64,000 bases of DNA, taken from NCBI GenBank assembly GCA_963920575.1, contig OY986972.1, forward strand, positions 11,234,010 through 11,298,009, in the 5' to 3' direction. This DNA comes from Narthecium ossifragum (lineage: Eukaryota; Streptophyta; Magnoliopsida; Dioscoreales; Nartheciaceae). Shown here piece after piece: positions 36,061-45,343 of this stretch; position 1 is the stretch's first letter; each line of letters begins with the position of its first letter. Below the pieces are notes generated by a model, which worked only from the letters and a program-made list of their open reading frames with translations, had not been told where the DNA came from and searched no databases. The position numbers and the translations under genes were made by a program.

Positions 36061-36118
36061 CGACTTCAAACTCTAACGATCGTCGCCTCTGATCCTCTGT
36101 ACGGCGATGCTCGCAGAA
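36061..36118. other. Scrambled junction at centre of inverted pair
   Basis: Contains two out-of-order minus-strand integrase pieces: GACTTCAAACTCTAACGATC matches 41219-41240, and CGGCGATGCTCGCAG matches about 41188-41202. The inverted pair was therefore formed with a rearrangement at its centre. Confidence 0.65.
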
Positions 36119-36360
36119 CACCCTGTCGGCGATGCTCAGGTCTTGCGGGGCAAGACAATTCCCTTGGTCAAGGTACTGTGGAGGCACAGAGGTACCGAGG
36201 AGATGACCTGGGAGCGCGAGGCGCGCATGCGGCAGGAGTTTCCGCAGCTGTTTTCTTCTCGAGGTACCTCTTGTCCTGTCTTTGAGTGTAGCTGCTTTGT
36301 TGTTCCGAGTCCTACCCTTATCGAATCTCGGGACGAGATTTCCTTTAAGGGTATTAGGAT
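36119..36360 (+). pseudogene. Tekay pol end, right arm
   Basis: Plus-strand polyprotein tail: VGDAQVLRGKTIPLVKVLW, RHRGTEEMTWEREARMRQEF, PQLFSSRGTSCPVF. The frame then runs into the pre-LTR sequence (the usual TAG is GAG here). CGGGACGAGATTTCCTTTAA lies at 36333-36352, just before the LTR. Confidence 0.85.
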
Positions 36361-36569
36361 GTTAGGACCTGTCCCTCTACCCCTGTGGCTCGTTGTAGAC
36401 CGCAATGGCAATTTGGTAAATTACGCACTGTTGGTTTGTTTCACACCCGCGTGTGCACACACTGACCTTGTGTGTGTTAGTGTTTGTTTAGAATGGCTAG
36501 GTGGACCCGGGATCGGAAGATCCCAGCTCGGGCGCGCGGAAGCTTGCCTTTGGGGCAGCTAACGACCGT

Positions 36570-36735
36570 TGAGCGATCGATCGCTCATTGGAGCGATCGA
36601 TCGGACTCGTGAGCGAGTCGATGGGTTTTAACCTGCTCGGATCGATCTGACTGGGTGTTGGATCGATCCAGCCTGTGTCGGATCGATTCGACTTGGTGTG
36701 GGATCGATCGCTCCTTGGAGTGATCGATTGGACTC
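36570..36735. repeat. GATCGATC array in Tekay LTR
   Basis: Eight units, including two GAGCGATCGATCG copies either side of a short spacer. Confidence 0.88.
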
Positions 36736-37289
36736 GCGTCGGTGGCTTTTTCTGCTTCGCGAGGACGACCGCCGTTGGCCGTCGCTCTCTCCTGTCAGAA
36801 GGGGAGGACTTTCCCTCCCCTCCTTCGCCTTTCTCCCCTCTTTCCCGGCTGTCCCCTCCCCCTTTCCTCCTTTTCTCCTTCCTCTTCCTCCTTCTTCTTC
36901 TTCCTTCCTCTTTTCTTCTCTCCCGACAGTTCTCTTCCCCTGTTTTTCCGGCAGCCACCTTCCCCTCTTCCTTTCTTCCTCCTCCGACCATCATTTTGGG
37001 TGTTCTACGGCTCGTTGGATCCGTGGCAACGAGAGGAAGGCTCTTGGTGTGGTTTGGAGGCTTGTTGGTGACTGGTTCCGAGGGATCAGCCGAGGAAAGC
37101 GTTCTTCGGTAGGTGTTCTACCTACTGATGTTCTTTAGTGGGTTTCTCTAGATCTAGCCGTTGGATCTTGTGGATCTTTGTCTTGTTGGATTCCTCATGT
37201 GTAGTAGAATTTCTGATCTGAGTTTCATGATCTGTGGCTGAGTTCTTAGTAGGTTTTATGCATGATTAAGGTCGGATGTTCTGGTTTCT

Positions 37290-37308
37290 GCTGTTCTTGA
37301 AGAACAGC
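37290..37308. promoter_or_regulatory. Heat-shock-element-like palindrome in LTR
   Basis: GCTGTTCTTGAAGAACAGC, identical to 24613-24631. Confidence 0.5.
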
Positions 37309-37673
37309 CGGCTTGCGGCGTGTTTTCCGGCCGGTAAATACATGATCTTGGGTTGTGATGAGCATATGAGTTGTAGATCTTTGAATCTACTCTCTAACGC
37401 AACTGATTTCATAATTTTCCGATTTTCCTACGATTTGTTATGAATTGTTTAGTGGAGGGCTGTGTTGTAGAAATTAATTGGTAAGTTAGTTTGATTAACA
37501 GTTTTGATTAGTGTTTTCCCGTTAATCCAACCGTTGGATGTCTATGGATTTCAGATATGTTGATCCTGGTATATACACCTACTGATAGCTAAGTTGGATC
37601 TTGAATCTGACCTCGTTTGGACACCGGATCGACGAGATCAATTAGCCCCTAAGTAGAAGCTTTGAGTGTTTTG

Positions 37674-37709
37674 AATATAATATTATATTTCGGAATATAA
37701 TATTATATT
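37674..37709. repeat. Twin AT palindrome in Tekay LTR
   Basis: AATATAATATTATATT at 37674-37689 and 37694-37709, separated by TCGG; same arrangement as 417-452. Confidence 0.88.
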
Positions 37710-38790
37710 GTTTACTGTTCATCATCGTTTTCGGGGTTTCTTCCCGCTGTAGGAGATCGCGGGTGACAGTCGCGGTACCGTCGTAATGCCGGGACCCGCT
37801 GCGGATCGGCTGGCAGTGGTTGGTAGTACCGCTGCAGCGATCCAGTTGACTTGTATGCTACTCTTGACATACTGTTGCATGCCTATCTTTTGTTTGTGTA
37901 TGTCATAGCATGCGTTGTTGATTTGTGCATTAGTTGCATTGGTTAGGGCGTGGGTGATCTGTGGGTCGCCGTCCCGAGGCTGGAAGCTCGGACTTAGCCT
38001 TAGGACCGGGGTTGGGTAGTTTGGACCCGGTTCGAATGGTGGTGTCCAGTCGATTCGAAGATAGGCTTAGATGACTGGTATACTTGTTGCTTGATGATTA
38101 TAGAGGTCGTGTTGGCCTCGAGTCGGATGCTGAGGTGTAGCCGGTGTTCCACTGTGTTGACTCTTGAGTGGTGGAGAGGCCCCCTCAACGGTGCTTTTTC
38201 CCGCCTGCAGTGTCGACTTCCTGCATGTGAGTCAGCAGTGTTTGTTGAGCTTACTGAGTGCTGCTCCTGGGCCTCAGGGACACGCGGTGGGGTTACGGGA
38301 CCCCTGTATACACCCAAGTCCTACTTGAGGGCGATACTTTTGCGTTTCCCTCTTCCTTCTGTGTGTCGTAGTGTAGAACCCTACTGAGCTTAGTGCTCAC
38401 ACCTACCCGGGCTGTGTTTTGCAGGTGCAGGCGTCAGTTCATCCTCTGTGGCCCCTACCAAGCAGTTGGTCGGCGGTGCGGCGGCGCCTGGTGGACTTTG
38501 AGAGGTAGCGATCTTTACAGCTTTTTACCCTTTTGTTAGTTAGTCTCCTACGGGAGTAATGTTGTATTTGCATCTTCCCCTCTTTGAGGATATGTATATT
38601 AAGCACTTTGAGTTTTAAATCTGTGGTTCGAGGTTCTGCTATTTAATCATGTCTTTTAATTGGGGGTTTTTGATGAATTGCTAGGAAGACCAATAGGTTA
38701 GAGAGAACCCTCGCCGTCTTTTTCCGCGTTTTGTAGGTTCCGGTTAGCGTCGCCCGGCCCGGTTGGGCTTTCGCTGGTCGGGGCGCAACA

Positions 38791-39601
38791 ATGGAGGAGA
38801 TCATCGTTGCTTGGAGGCATCTTTCACATGGTGGGTCACCGGACTTCTCATAGCTCGAGGCCTGGGCCGGAAGGGGGATATGGCGGAGAGCTTCGTTAGA
38901 CCGGCGAAGATGGACGAGATCGTCGTCGAGCTTGGCACGGGGAAAACTCCGACGATGTGAGGCGTTGGGCTTCGCGCCCGGTACACTGAGAGAGAAGGAG
39001 ACGAGAAGAAAAAGAGGGACAGTGAGAGGATGAGAAGGGATGGGAGAGGATGAAGGCGTTGGCAGCGGCTTGAGAGAGAGAACCTGGGTTTGTCTCTCAA
39101 GCCGCCTCTTTTTTATGTTCTCTCTTTTTCTTTTTTTTTCCACTGATGTTTTATTTGTATTTTTTTTAAAGTAGCTGCTTTATTTGGTCCTTACTCTTAA
39201 CAAATTTCCTTGGATGATAATTGTGACCAACCATGTCATGGGCACGGGAATCTGCTAGATGTTTGGGTTGATGCCTCGAAGTTGAGGCTATGCATGGCAG
39301 TGGGTGACAGACGCTCCCCCCTTCGGATTGGATCTGGCAACGGACAGTCCCCCTTTGGATCGGATCACGAACGGTGCCAGGTGCTGGAGCGACGGAGAGG
39401 GTGCACGGGCTACTCTTCCCCCTCTCAATATTGTTTTTTTGCCTAAAATATTACAACGTACCTTTTTAATACTTTTTTGCAAAAAATATTTTTTTCAATA
39501 ACTGACCAAATGTTTTTAAAACATAGGGCTATACTGGAAATGAGAAGACATAAATTGATTGGTTGCAATTAAACCGTGCCAGGGCCACGGGTGAGTACTA
39601 G
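38791..39601 (+). mobile_element. Helitron remnant (3' end present)
   Basis: Ends CTAG at 39598-39601 before a T, 7 bases after a hairpin (CCGTG 39574-39578, CACGG 39586-39590), the Helitron 3' signature. The base sequence after it is Sirevirus gag, so the insertion was into that element. The 5' end is not found; the left boundary given is the end of the Tekay LTR. Content is GC-rich to about 39110, then AT-rich; no recognisable gene, no helicase. Confidence 0.65.
39574..39601 (+). terminator. Helitron 3' hairpin and CTAG end
   Basis: Stem CCGTG/CACGG, loop of 7, then GTGAGTACTAG. Compare 47753-47780 and 61089-61115. Confidence 0.7.
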
Positions 39602-40845
39602 TGTATATATAAAATGTATGCTTTGGAATCCAAAGGGTGTTGGCACTTGCATTCTTCATTAAATAACAATTAGGAGCAATATGTCCTATTTTACAACAAT
39701 AGTGACAAGTAGGTATTTTTTTAAATCTAGGAGGATGAGATGATGCTTTAACAAAGCTTGTCTTTTTAAGATTAGTCACCTTCCTAGGATTATAGCCAAT
39801 CCCATTTTTGTTTAATGAACTATGTTGGCTATCAAGGATCTCATTAAGTATGTTCTCACTCTTCATAAACTTAGAAAGAGTAATTTTCAAATCATTATTT
39901 TCAAGGGTGAGATCCCTTTTTGATTCTCTAAAATTAATGATTTTCTTTTGTAAGTTATTTGAGTTATTTTGTAAACTGTCATGCTCACATTTGCAATTCT
40001 CATGTTCTTTTCTAAGTGAGGCAGGATCATCACTAGATGTCTTACTCATCATGCATTTGTTCTCATTTTCCAATAAGTCAATCCTATACATGACATCTAG
40101 TTTTTCTTGTTCTAGCTTCTTCAACTCCTTACATGAAGTATAATATTTCTTTTTAAGGAACTTGAAATCTTTAGCTAAGGAATGATAAGCTTCAAAAAGT
40201 TCATCAAAGGCTAGCTCATCATTTACCTCATGATCTTCTTCCTCATCCCCGATGGCCATTAGACAAATATTTGCCTTTTTTTGCTCTTTTTCATCGAAGG
40301 AGGAATTTTATCGCTTTCACTCCAAGTTACCACCATGCCTTTCTTTTTCTTGAAAGTCTTCTTTGTTGGCTTCTTGAGTCGAGGGCAATCGGGCTTGTAG
40401 TGTCCGGGCTTTCTACACTCATAACATATAATGTCATTTGAATTACATGAGGTAGAGTTTCATTTTTCACCTTCGGAGGTTTTCTTGTTGAAATTCTTCT
40501 TTCCTCCTTGGCGATTGAGCATCCTTTTGATTTTTCTTGTAATTGATGCCAATTCCTCATCACTCGAATCCGATTTTTCATCACTTGAACTTGATGAATC
40601 TTGATATGACGACTTGAACACAACCGATTTTTCTTTCTTCTCTCCTTTATTGTTGCTCTTCTTCAAGGTCATCTCATAGATCACGAGTGAACCCATGAGC
40701 TCATCAAGTGATAACTTGGAAAGGTCTTTGGCTTCTTCAATCGCCGTCACCTTGGGATCTCATGCTTTAGGTAGACACCTAAGTATCTTTCTTACAATTT
40801 CATCATTAGCATAAGATTTGCCAAGAGATTGAAGCACATTCTCCA
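39602..40845 (-). pseudogene. Sirevirus-like gag, copy 1 (broken)
   Basis: Ty1/copia gag of Sirevirus type, which builds the virus-like particle. Read on minus: the tail of the UBN2-type capsid domain (YANDEIVRKILRCLPKA), VTAIEEAKDLSKLSLDELMG, a Ser/Asp/Glu-rich spacer, a CYECRKPGHYKPDC zinc knuckle and later CHYCCKIGHIAPNC. A frameshift lies between the two open parts (near 40260-40330), and other breaks occur. The N-terminal half is missing: at 40845 the sequence jumps straight to the outer end of an LTR. The 3' end is cut by the Helitron at 39601. It is nearly collinear with the fuller copy at 48998-50730. Confidence 0.85.
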
Positions 40846-41022
40846 CGGTCGACCTCTTTATAGCCCATGGTCGATCCCACAGTCGACCGCCGCATCGTCC
40901 GTGGACACTAAGATTTCTCAAATATAAAAGTTAAAGCATGTTTCCAACATATATTCTATCACATATATATTTTATCATTTAAGAACATATTTGGCATCAT
41001 CAAAACACCATTAGGACTAACA
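40846..41022 (-). mobile_element. Sirevirus-like LTR, outer end only
   Basis: Ends ATTAGGACTAACA like the LTR at 54002-54170. It carries the tail of the GGTCGACC array. The rest of the LTR, the primer site and the gag start are deleted. Confidence 0.8.
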
Positions 41023-41650
41023 ATACTTCCTCAACATCGACACATGGAATGTCGGATGCAGAGCTGACATGTGCTGAGGAAGCTCCAGGCGGTAAGCTAC
41101 CTCGCCAATCCTCTCCAGGATCTCGAACGGCCCGACGAACCTCGACGCCAACTTAACACCTTTGTGAAACATGACTGACCCTCGGTACAGCGATGCTCGC
41201 ATGAACACTCTATCACCGACTGCAAACTCTAGCGATCGTCGCCTCTGATCTGCATAACTCTTCTACCGGCTCTGAGCCATCAGAAGTCTCTGACTGATCA
41301 GCACTAGCCTCTCTAACGACCGTCTGACAATGTCTGAACCGGTGAGTGGTGCTTCTCGAACCTCTTTCCAACACACTGGTGAATGAAACGGCCTAACATA
41401 CAACGCCACAAAAGGTGCAACTCCAACACTAGACTGGTAGCTGTTGTTGTAGACGAACTCCATCAATGGAACGTGCTCCTCCCAGGTGCCTCCGGCATCG
41501 AGGACACATGCCCGCAGCATGTCCTCTAAGATCTGGATCGTCCACTCTGACTGCCCGTCAGTCAATGGATGAAATGTCATGTTGAAGGTCAGGAGTGTGC
41601 CGACTGCCTCCTGAAAACCTCACCAAACCCTACTGGTGAACCTGGGGTCA
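41023..41650 (-). pseudogene. Tekay integrase fragment
   Basis: Minus-strand integrase from just after the catalytic core to the C-terminal domain. In order: DPRFTSRVW, TFHPLTDGQSEWTIQILEDM, LRACVLDAGGTWEEHVPLME, FVYNNSYQSSVGVAPFVALY, then RFVGPFEILERIGEVAYRLE and HMSALHPTFHVSMLRKY. The glutamate of the D-D-E triad (QSEWTIQ) is kept; the first two aspartates lie beyond the cut at 41650. A stop follows SRVW and the two parts are in different frames (break near 41210-41262). It is the uninterrupted version of the target hit at 2535. Confidence 0.88.
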
Positions 41651-42045
41651 TGGTTGAGGACTTGTCCCTCTAATCCTGGGTCGACTGGCTGGGTTGGGCC
41701 CATGACTCATAGCTTGTTTCGGGTCGAGCGCGCGATCCAGTGGATCGCATTGTTTCTTGGGCTGCAAGGGCAATTTGGTAAATTACACGTTGTCAATTTG
41801 TTTCACACCCGCGTGTGCACACACTGACCGTGTTTGTGATAATGTTTGGTTAGAATAGTTAGGTGAATCCGAGATCGAAAGATCCAGGCTTGGGCATGAA
41901 TTCTAGCCCAAGTCAACCTTTCTACACCAAAAAAAATAGATCTTCTCTTGCTACGAAGATCGATCCTTTAGCGCCAAAAGTCAAGCTGGATCATCATGAA
42001 GGGTCAAGCGTTTCTTGGAAAAAGATCGATCATTTATAAGTGAGT
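41651..42045 (+). mobile_element. Tekay LTR start fragment
   Basis: TGGTTGAGGACTTGTCCCTC, then CAAGGGCAATTTGGTAAATT; first 395 bases of an LTR with three GATCGATC units (41950-42035). Cut by a Sirevirus-like LTR piece. Confidence 0.82.
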
Positions 42046-42129
42046 TCTGAAGGTCCAAAGGGGGGGGGTGAATTGGACTCTTTTACGGAAATACAGTAGA
42101 TGAAAACCAAGATAGAAAGCTAGAAGACT
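42046..42129 (-). mobile_element. Sirevirus-like LTR fragment at gap edge
   Basis: TGAAGGTCCAAAGG then GGTGAATTGGACTCTTTT.., matching the start (plus strand) of the LTR at 50794. Runs into the assembly gap. Confidence 0.8.
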
Positions 42130-42329
42130 NNNNNNNNNNNNNNNNNNNNNNNNNNNNNNNNNNNNNNNNNNNNNNNNNNNNNNNNNNNNNNNNNNNNNNN
42201 NNNNNNNNNNNNNNNNNNNNNNNNNNNNNNNNNNNNNNNNNNNNNNNNNNNNNNNNNNNNNNNNNNNNNNNNNNNNNNNNNNNNNNNNNNNNNNNNNNNN
42301 NNNNNNNNNNNNNNNNNNNNNNNNNNNNN
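42130..42329. other. Assembly gap, 200 N
   Basis: Exactly 200 N, probably a placeholder of unknown true size. Open frames running through it are artefacts. Confidence 0.98.
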
Positions 42330-42543
42330 CGTCGCCCCCTCTACCGGCTCCGTTGTCCATCGGCCACACCCCCTCTACCGGCTCTACCGGCTCCATCATC
42401 GCCCCCTCTACCGGCTCCGTCATCGCGAAGAACATCCTTGAGGTGCCCCCCTTCTCCGTTTCCGACTTCCAGATCCAAACCCCCAAACCCACCCCTCTCT
42501 CTTCCGGTGTCTCCCTCAACCCCGGCGACCACCTCGACCACTT
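42330..42543 (+). other. GC-rich coding-like scrap with CCCCCTCTACCGGCT repeats
   Basis: Three to four copies of CCCCCTCTACCGGCTC (about 42334-42420), then a frame reading AKNILEVPPFSVSDFQIQTP and LSSGVSLNPGDHLDHFEA that is cut by the retroelement at 42544. Codon and base use differ from the transposons around it, so it may be the edge of a host gene exon broken by the gap and insertion. I do not recognise the protein. Confidence 0.45.
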
Positions 42544-42714
42544 TGAAGCTCTAAGAGGGGGGGGGGGGGTTATCTTAGGCTTTAAACAATAAAATCAATT
42601 AAGGAAATCTGAGTAGGAGGAGTCTAATCAAATAATATGCTTGCAATGATAAGAGAAGAAAATCTATATTAAAGCAAGGATGATAAGAGATGAGAGATAG
42701 AGAGATTGCACCAG

Positions 42715-42722
42715 ATTTTATA
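42715..42722 (-). promoter_or_regulatory. TATA box of Sirevirus-like LTR
   Basis: TATAAAAT on minus, within the conserved CCGAACCACTATAAAATCTG block. The partner copies are at 45510-45517 and 50952-50959. Confidence 0.65.
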
Positions 42723-43124
42723 GTGGTTCGGCAAACCTTGCCTACGTCCACTCTCTCAAGGCACTCCTTGAGGTTCCACTACTTACAAGACCTCTTACAA
42801 GTTGTCCACCAAGCTTCCGGGTACTTGGCAACCTATCCACCAAGCTTACGGGTGCTTGGCAACCTTACAATCTCTCCAAGCTCTCTCTTGGATATTTCTC
42901 TCAAGGTCTACTTCACACTTGAAGTAGTTTTACAAAAGTTTAGCTCACTAATAAGAGATAGAAATTTGTTAGAATATGATTACAATAATCCCTTAGCTTC
43001 CTCTAAGTTTCAGCCAAGTTTGCTACAACTTCCCTTTTATAGCTGAGCTCCAAAGCCCTCCAAATAGCCTCCCAACGGCTAGTTTATGTTCCTGCAACAG
43101 CTCTTTAACGGCTCTTTTCTGGGC

Positions 43125-43465
43125 TCACGATCAACCGTCGCATCGTCCGTGACATCGTCCGCCAGGCTTTCCTTGAGCCACGGCCGATCCACCTATCGAC
43201 CGTCAAGCCTCACGGTCGACCGTCCCATCGACCGTGATATCGTCCGTCAGACTCTGTTGCGAAAACCGCTTCCCAGGGTCGATACACCGATCAACCGTCG
43301 CTCCTTTGAGCCAAGTCACATAGGCCACGGTCGATCGGTCCATCGACCGTCACATCGACCGTCAGTCTATTTTCCCAATAACAACTTCCGCGGTCGATCC
43401 ACGCATCAACCGCCATTCCCCACGGTCGATCCATGCATCGTTCGTCACATCGACCGTCAGTACAA
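43125..43465. repeat. GGTCGACC array in Sirevirus-like LTR
   Basis: About fifteen ATCGACCGTC, CGGTCGACCG and ATCGTCCGTC units. Contains the longer shared module at about 43242-43300 (CTCTGTTGCGAAAACCGC..). Confidence 0.9.
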
Positions 43466-43577
43466 AAACTCATTAAATATGATTTTAATGCTTTCCAAAT
43501 TAAAGGATAATAATATTAAATCATTGTTTTATCATCAAACATATATTGACATCATCAAAACAATATCTGGGCTAACA

Positions 43578-44226
43578 ATCTCCCTCTTTTTGATGGTGGC
43601 AACCTTTTAAATTATGATGATAAAATCTTGAAAGCTCCCTCTTAATTTATTCATCCCTTTAACTCATAGAATATGTTCTAAAATGAATTTCACTGATGCA
43701 TGCAAGTCATATGTCACTAAATAGATATATCAAGCTTGATTATAGGTCAAAAGATATGAAAGTGCAAAATATGACATATGTACCTCTTTGTATGATATTT
43801 GAGCATGAATTATATTCTTATGAAATCTCCAGTAAATCCTTTAAATATCAAAAGGTTTGAAGTATGTAGAATATAAAGTTTTAAGAGCTTTAAAAAAAAA
43901 CTGATATTATTATATCACAATATTTCTCCCTCTTTGACATTATCAAAAAGATTTGGTAGAGGGGGAAGAAGAATCAAGTTAAAACAACAAAAACATTTCT
44001 TAAGAGAAACAAATAGAAGGTTTTAAAATCATCTCACAACAATATACCAAATGAAGATTTACAATCAAAATGGTCATTTGTAAAAAGTAATCAACTCTTC
44101 ACACAAAAGACTTTCTTAAACCATTTTTAAACATGAATTTTTTTTTTAAATGGAATAAGAAGATGTAATGGAGGAGACATATATCGAAAATTAAGACATA
44201 CCTCCATTACCTTTTAAACCAAATTG
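43578..44226 (-). other. Noncoding internal region of gag-only element
   Basis: AT-rich, no open frame of note. It begins with the polypurine tract next to the 3' LTR, and connects straight to the gag end, so pol has been removed. Confidence 0.75.
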
Positions 44227-45201
44227 TTATCCTCCTTTAAATACCTTGTGCCTCCACTTGTCAATTTTATCTTCTTTTACTCCGAATGCAGTTAAACAAA
44301 GATTTGCAGTTTCTTCTTCTTCTTCTTCGGAGGTGGAGCTCGAGTCACTTTCTTCCTTGGCCTTTTTCTTCTTCTTTGAAGATTTCTTGAGCTTTGGACA
44401 ATCCGACATGTAATGTCCGGGCTTCCTACACTCATTATAAGTAATTTTATTTAAGTAAGAAGAGGATTTTCCTTTTTCACCTTTAGGGTTTTTCTTTCCT
44501 TGATTCTTGATGATTCGTTGGATTCTTCTTGTGATCTTTTGCATCTCCTCATCATCATCTTCATCGCTTGAGTCGGATGAATCCTTGTATGTTGACTTGA
44601 AGGCGATAGTTTTCTTTTTCTTTGTTTCTCCATCATTGCTCCTCTCCATGTTCATCTCATATGTCATGAGAGAACCCATTAGCTCATCAAGGGACAGCTT
44701 GGTTAAATCTTTAGCCTCTTCGATTGCTGTCACCTTGGGATCCCATGTCTTAGGTAAACACCTAAGGATCTTTCTTACCATCTCATCATTTGTATAGCTT
44801 TTACCAAGAGAATCAAGAACATTTATGATATTGGTAAAGCGAAAAAACATTTCATTTATATTCTCATCATCCTTCATGGAAAATAACTCATAATCATTAA
44901 CAAGCATGCTAATCTTAGACTCCTTGACACGGCTTGTTCTCTCATAGGTAACTTCAAGTTTTTCCCATATTTCCTTAGCTGTTTTACATGCAGAAATTCT
45001 ATTAAATTCATCAAGGCTAAGGGCACAAAATAGAAAATTTTTTGCTTTGGCATTTACTTGAAGTTTCCTAAAATCAGCAGGAGCAAATTCATTCTTAGCT
45101 TTTGGAATTTCTTTTCCGTCAATAATCTTTGAAGGGATAGAATCTCCATCTTCTATTATCATCAATGCATCATAGTCCATGGACTGAATGAAAATTTCCA
45201 T
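44227..45201 (-). CDS. Gag of Sirevirus-like element, copy 2
   Basis: 324-residue open frame. UBN2-type capsid domain (residues about 1-170): LQVNAKAKNFLFCALSLDEF, EIWEKLEVTYERTS, KESKISMLVNDYELFSMKDD, VRKILRCLPKTWDPKVTAIE, then LSLDELMGSLMTYEM. After a Ser/Asp-rich spacer comes the zinc knuckle, but its first cysteine is lost (TYNECRKPGHYMSDC instead of CYEC..), so RNA binding is doubtful. The frame extends upstream of the M at 45201 through IEGQSTNRPPYFNG; a related copy starts there with ATG (50730), but here that codon is ATT, so this start is not the original. It ends at 44227 and no pol follows. The capsid would form particles with products from related elements. Confidence 0.82.
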   Translation of the reverse strand: MEIFIQSMDYDALMIIEDGDSIPSKIIDGKEIPKAKNEFAPADFRKLQVNAKAKNFLFCALSLDEFNRISACKTAKEIWEKLEVTYERTSRVKESKISMLVNDYELFSMKDDENINEMFFRFTNIINVLDSLGKSYTNDEMVRKILRCLPKTWDPKVTAIEEAKDLTKLSLDELMGSLMTYEMNMERSNDGETKKKKTIAFKSTYKDSSDSSDEDDDEEMQKITRRIQRIIKNQGKKNPKGEKGKSSSYLNKITYNECRKPGHYMSDCPKLKKSSKKKKKAKEESDSSSTSEEEEEETANLCLTAFGVKEDKIDKWRHKVFKGG

Positions 45202-45330
45202 TTTGGTTTTCCAATAGGTGTAATTAAATCCATTAAAGTAGGGTGGCCTATTGGTAGATTGTCCCTCTATGATTTCAATATTGATTTAGGATCCTCTAAG
45301 GGTTGTTACACCACAAAATTAGAGACCTAG

Positions 45331-45342
45331 CTCTGATACCAA
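45331..45342 (-). promoter_or_regulatory. Primer binding site, initiator tRNA-Met
   Basis: TTGGTATCAGAG on minus, immediately next to the LTR (45344). Confidence 0.9.
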
Positions 45343-45343
45343 T

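Larger units (their letters stand above)
36361..38790 (+). mobile_element. Tekay LTR, right arm of inverted pair
   Basis: 2430 bp, TGTTAGGACCTGTCCCTCTA..GGTCGGGGCGCAACA. It is very close in sequence to 33441-35883 read on the other strand. Array 36570-36735, polypyrimidine tract 36800-36990, GTTCTTGAAGAAC palindrome 37290-37308, twin AT palindromes 37674-37709. Confidence 0.92.
42544..43577 (-). mobile_element. 3' LTR of the gag-only element
   Basis: 1034 bp. A run of 13 G near 42557-42569 is longer than in the partner (7). GGTCGACC array 43125-43465. Confidence 0.88.

Noticed and set aside
42034..42519. 161-codon frame crossing the gap
   Set aside because: It runs through 67 codons of N and is not real.
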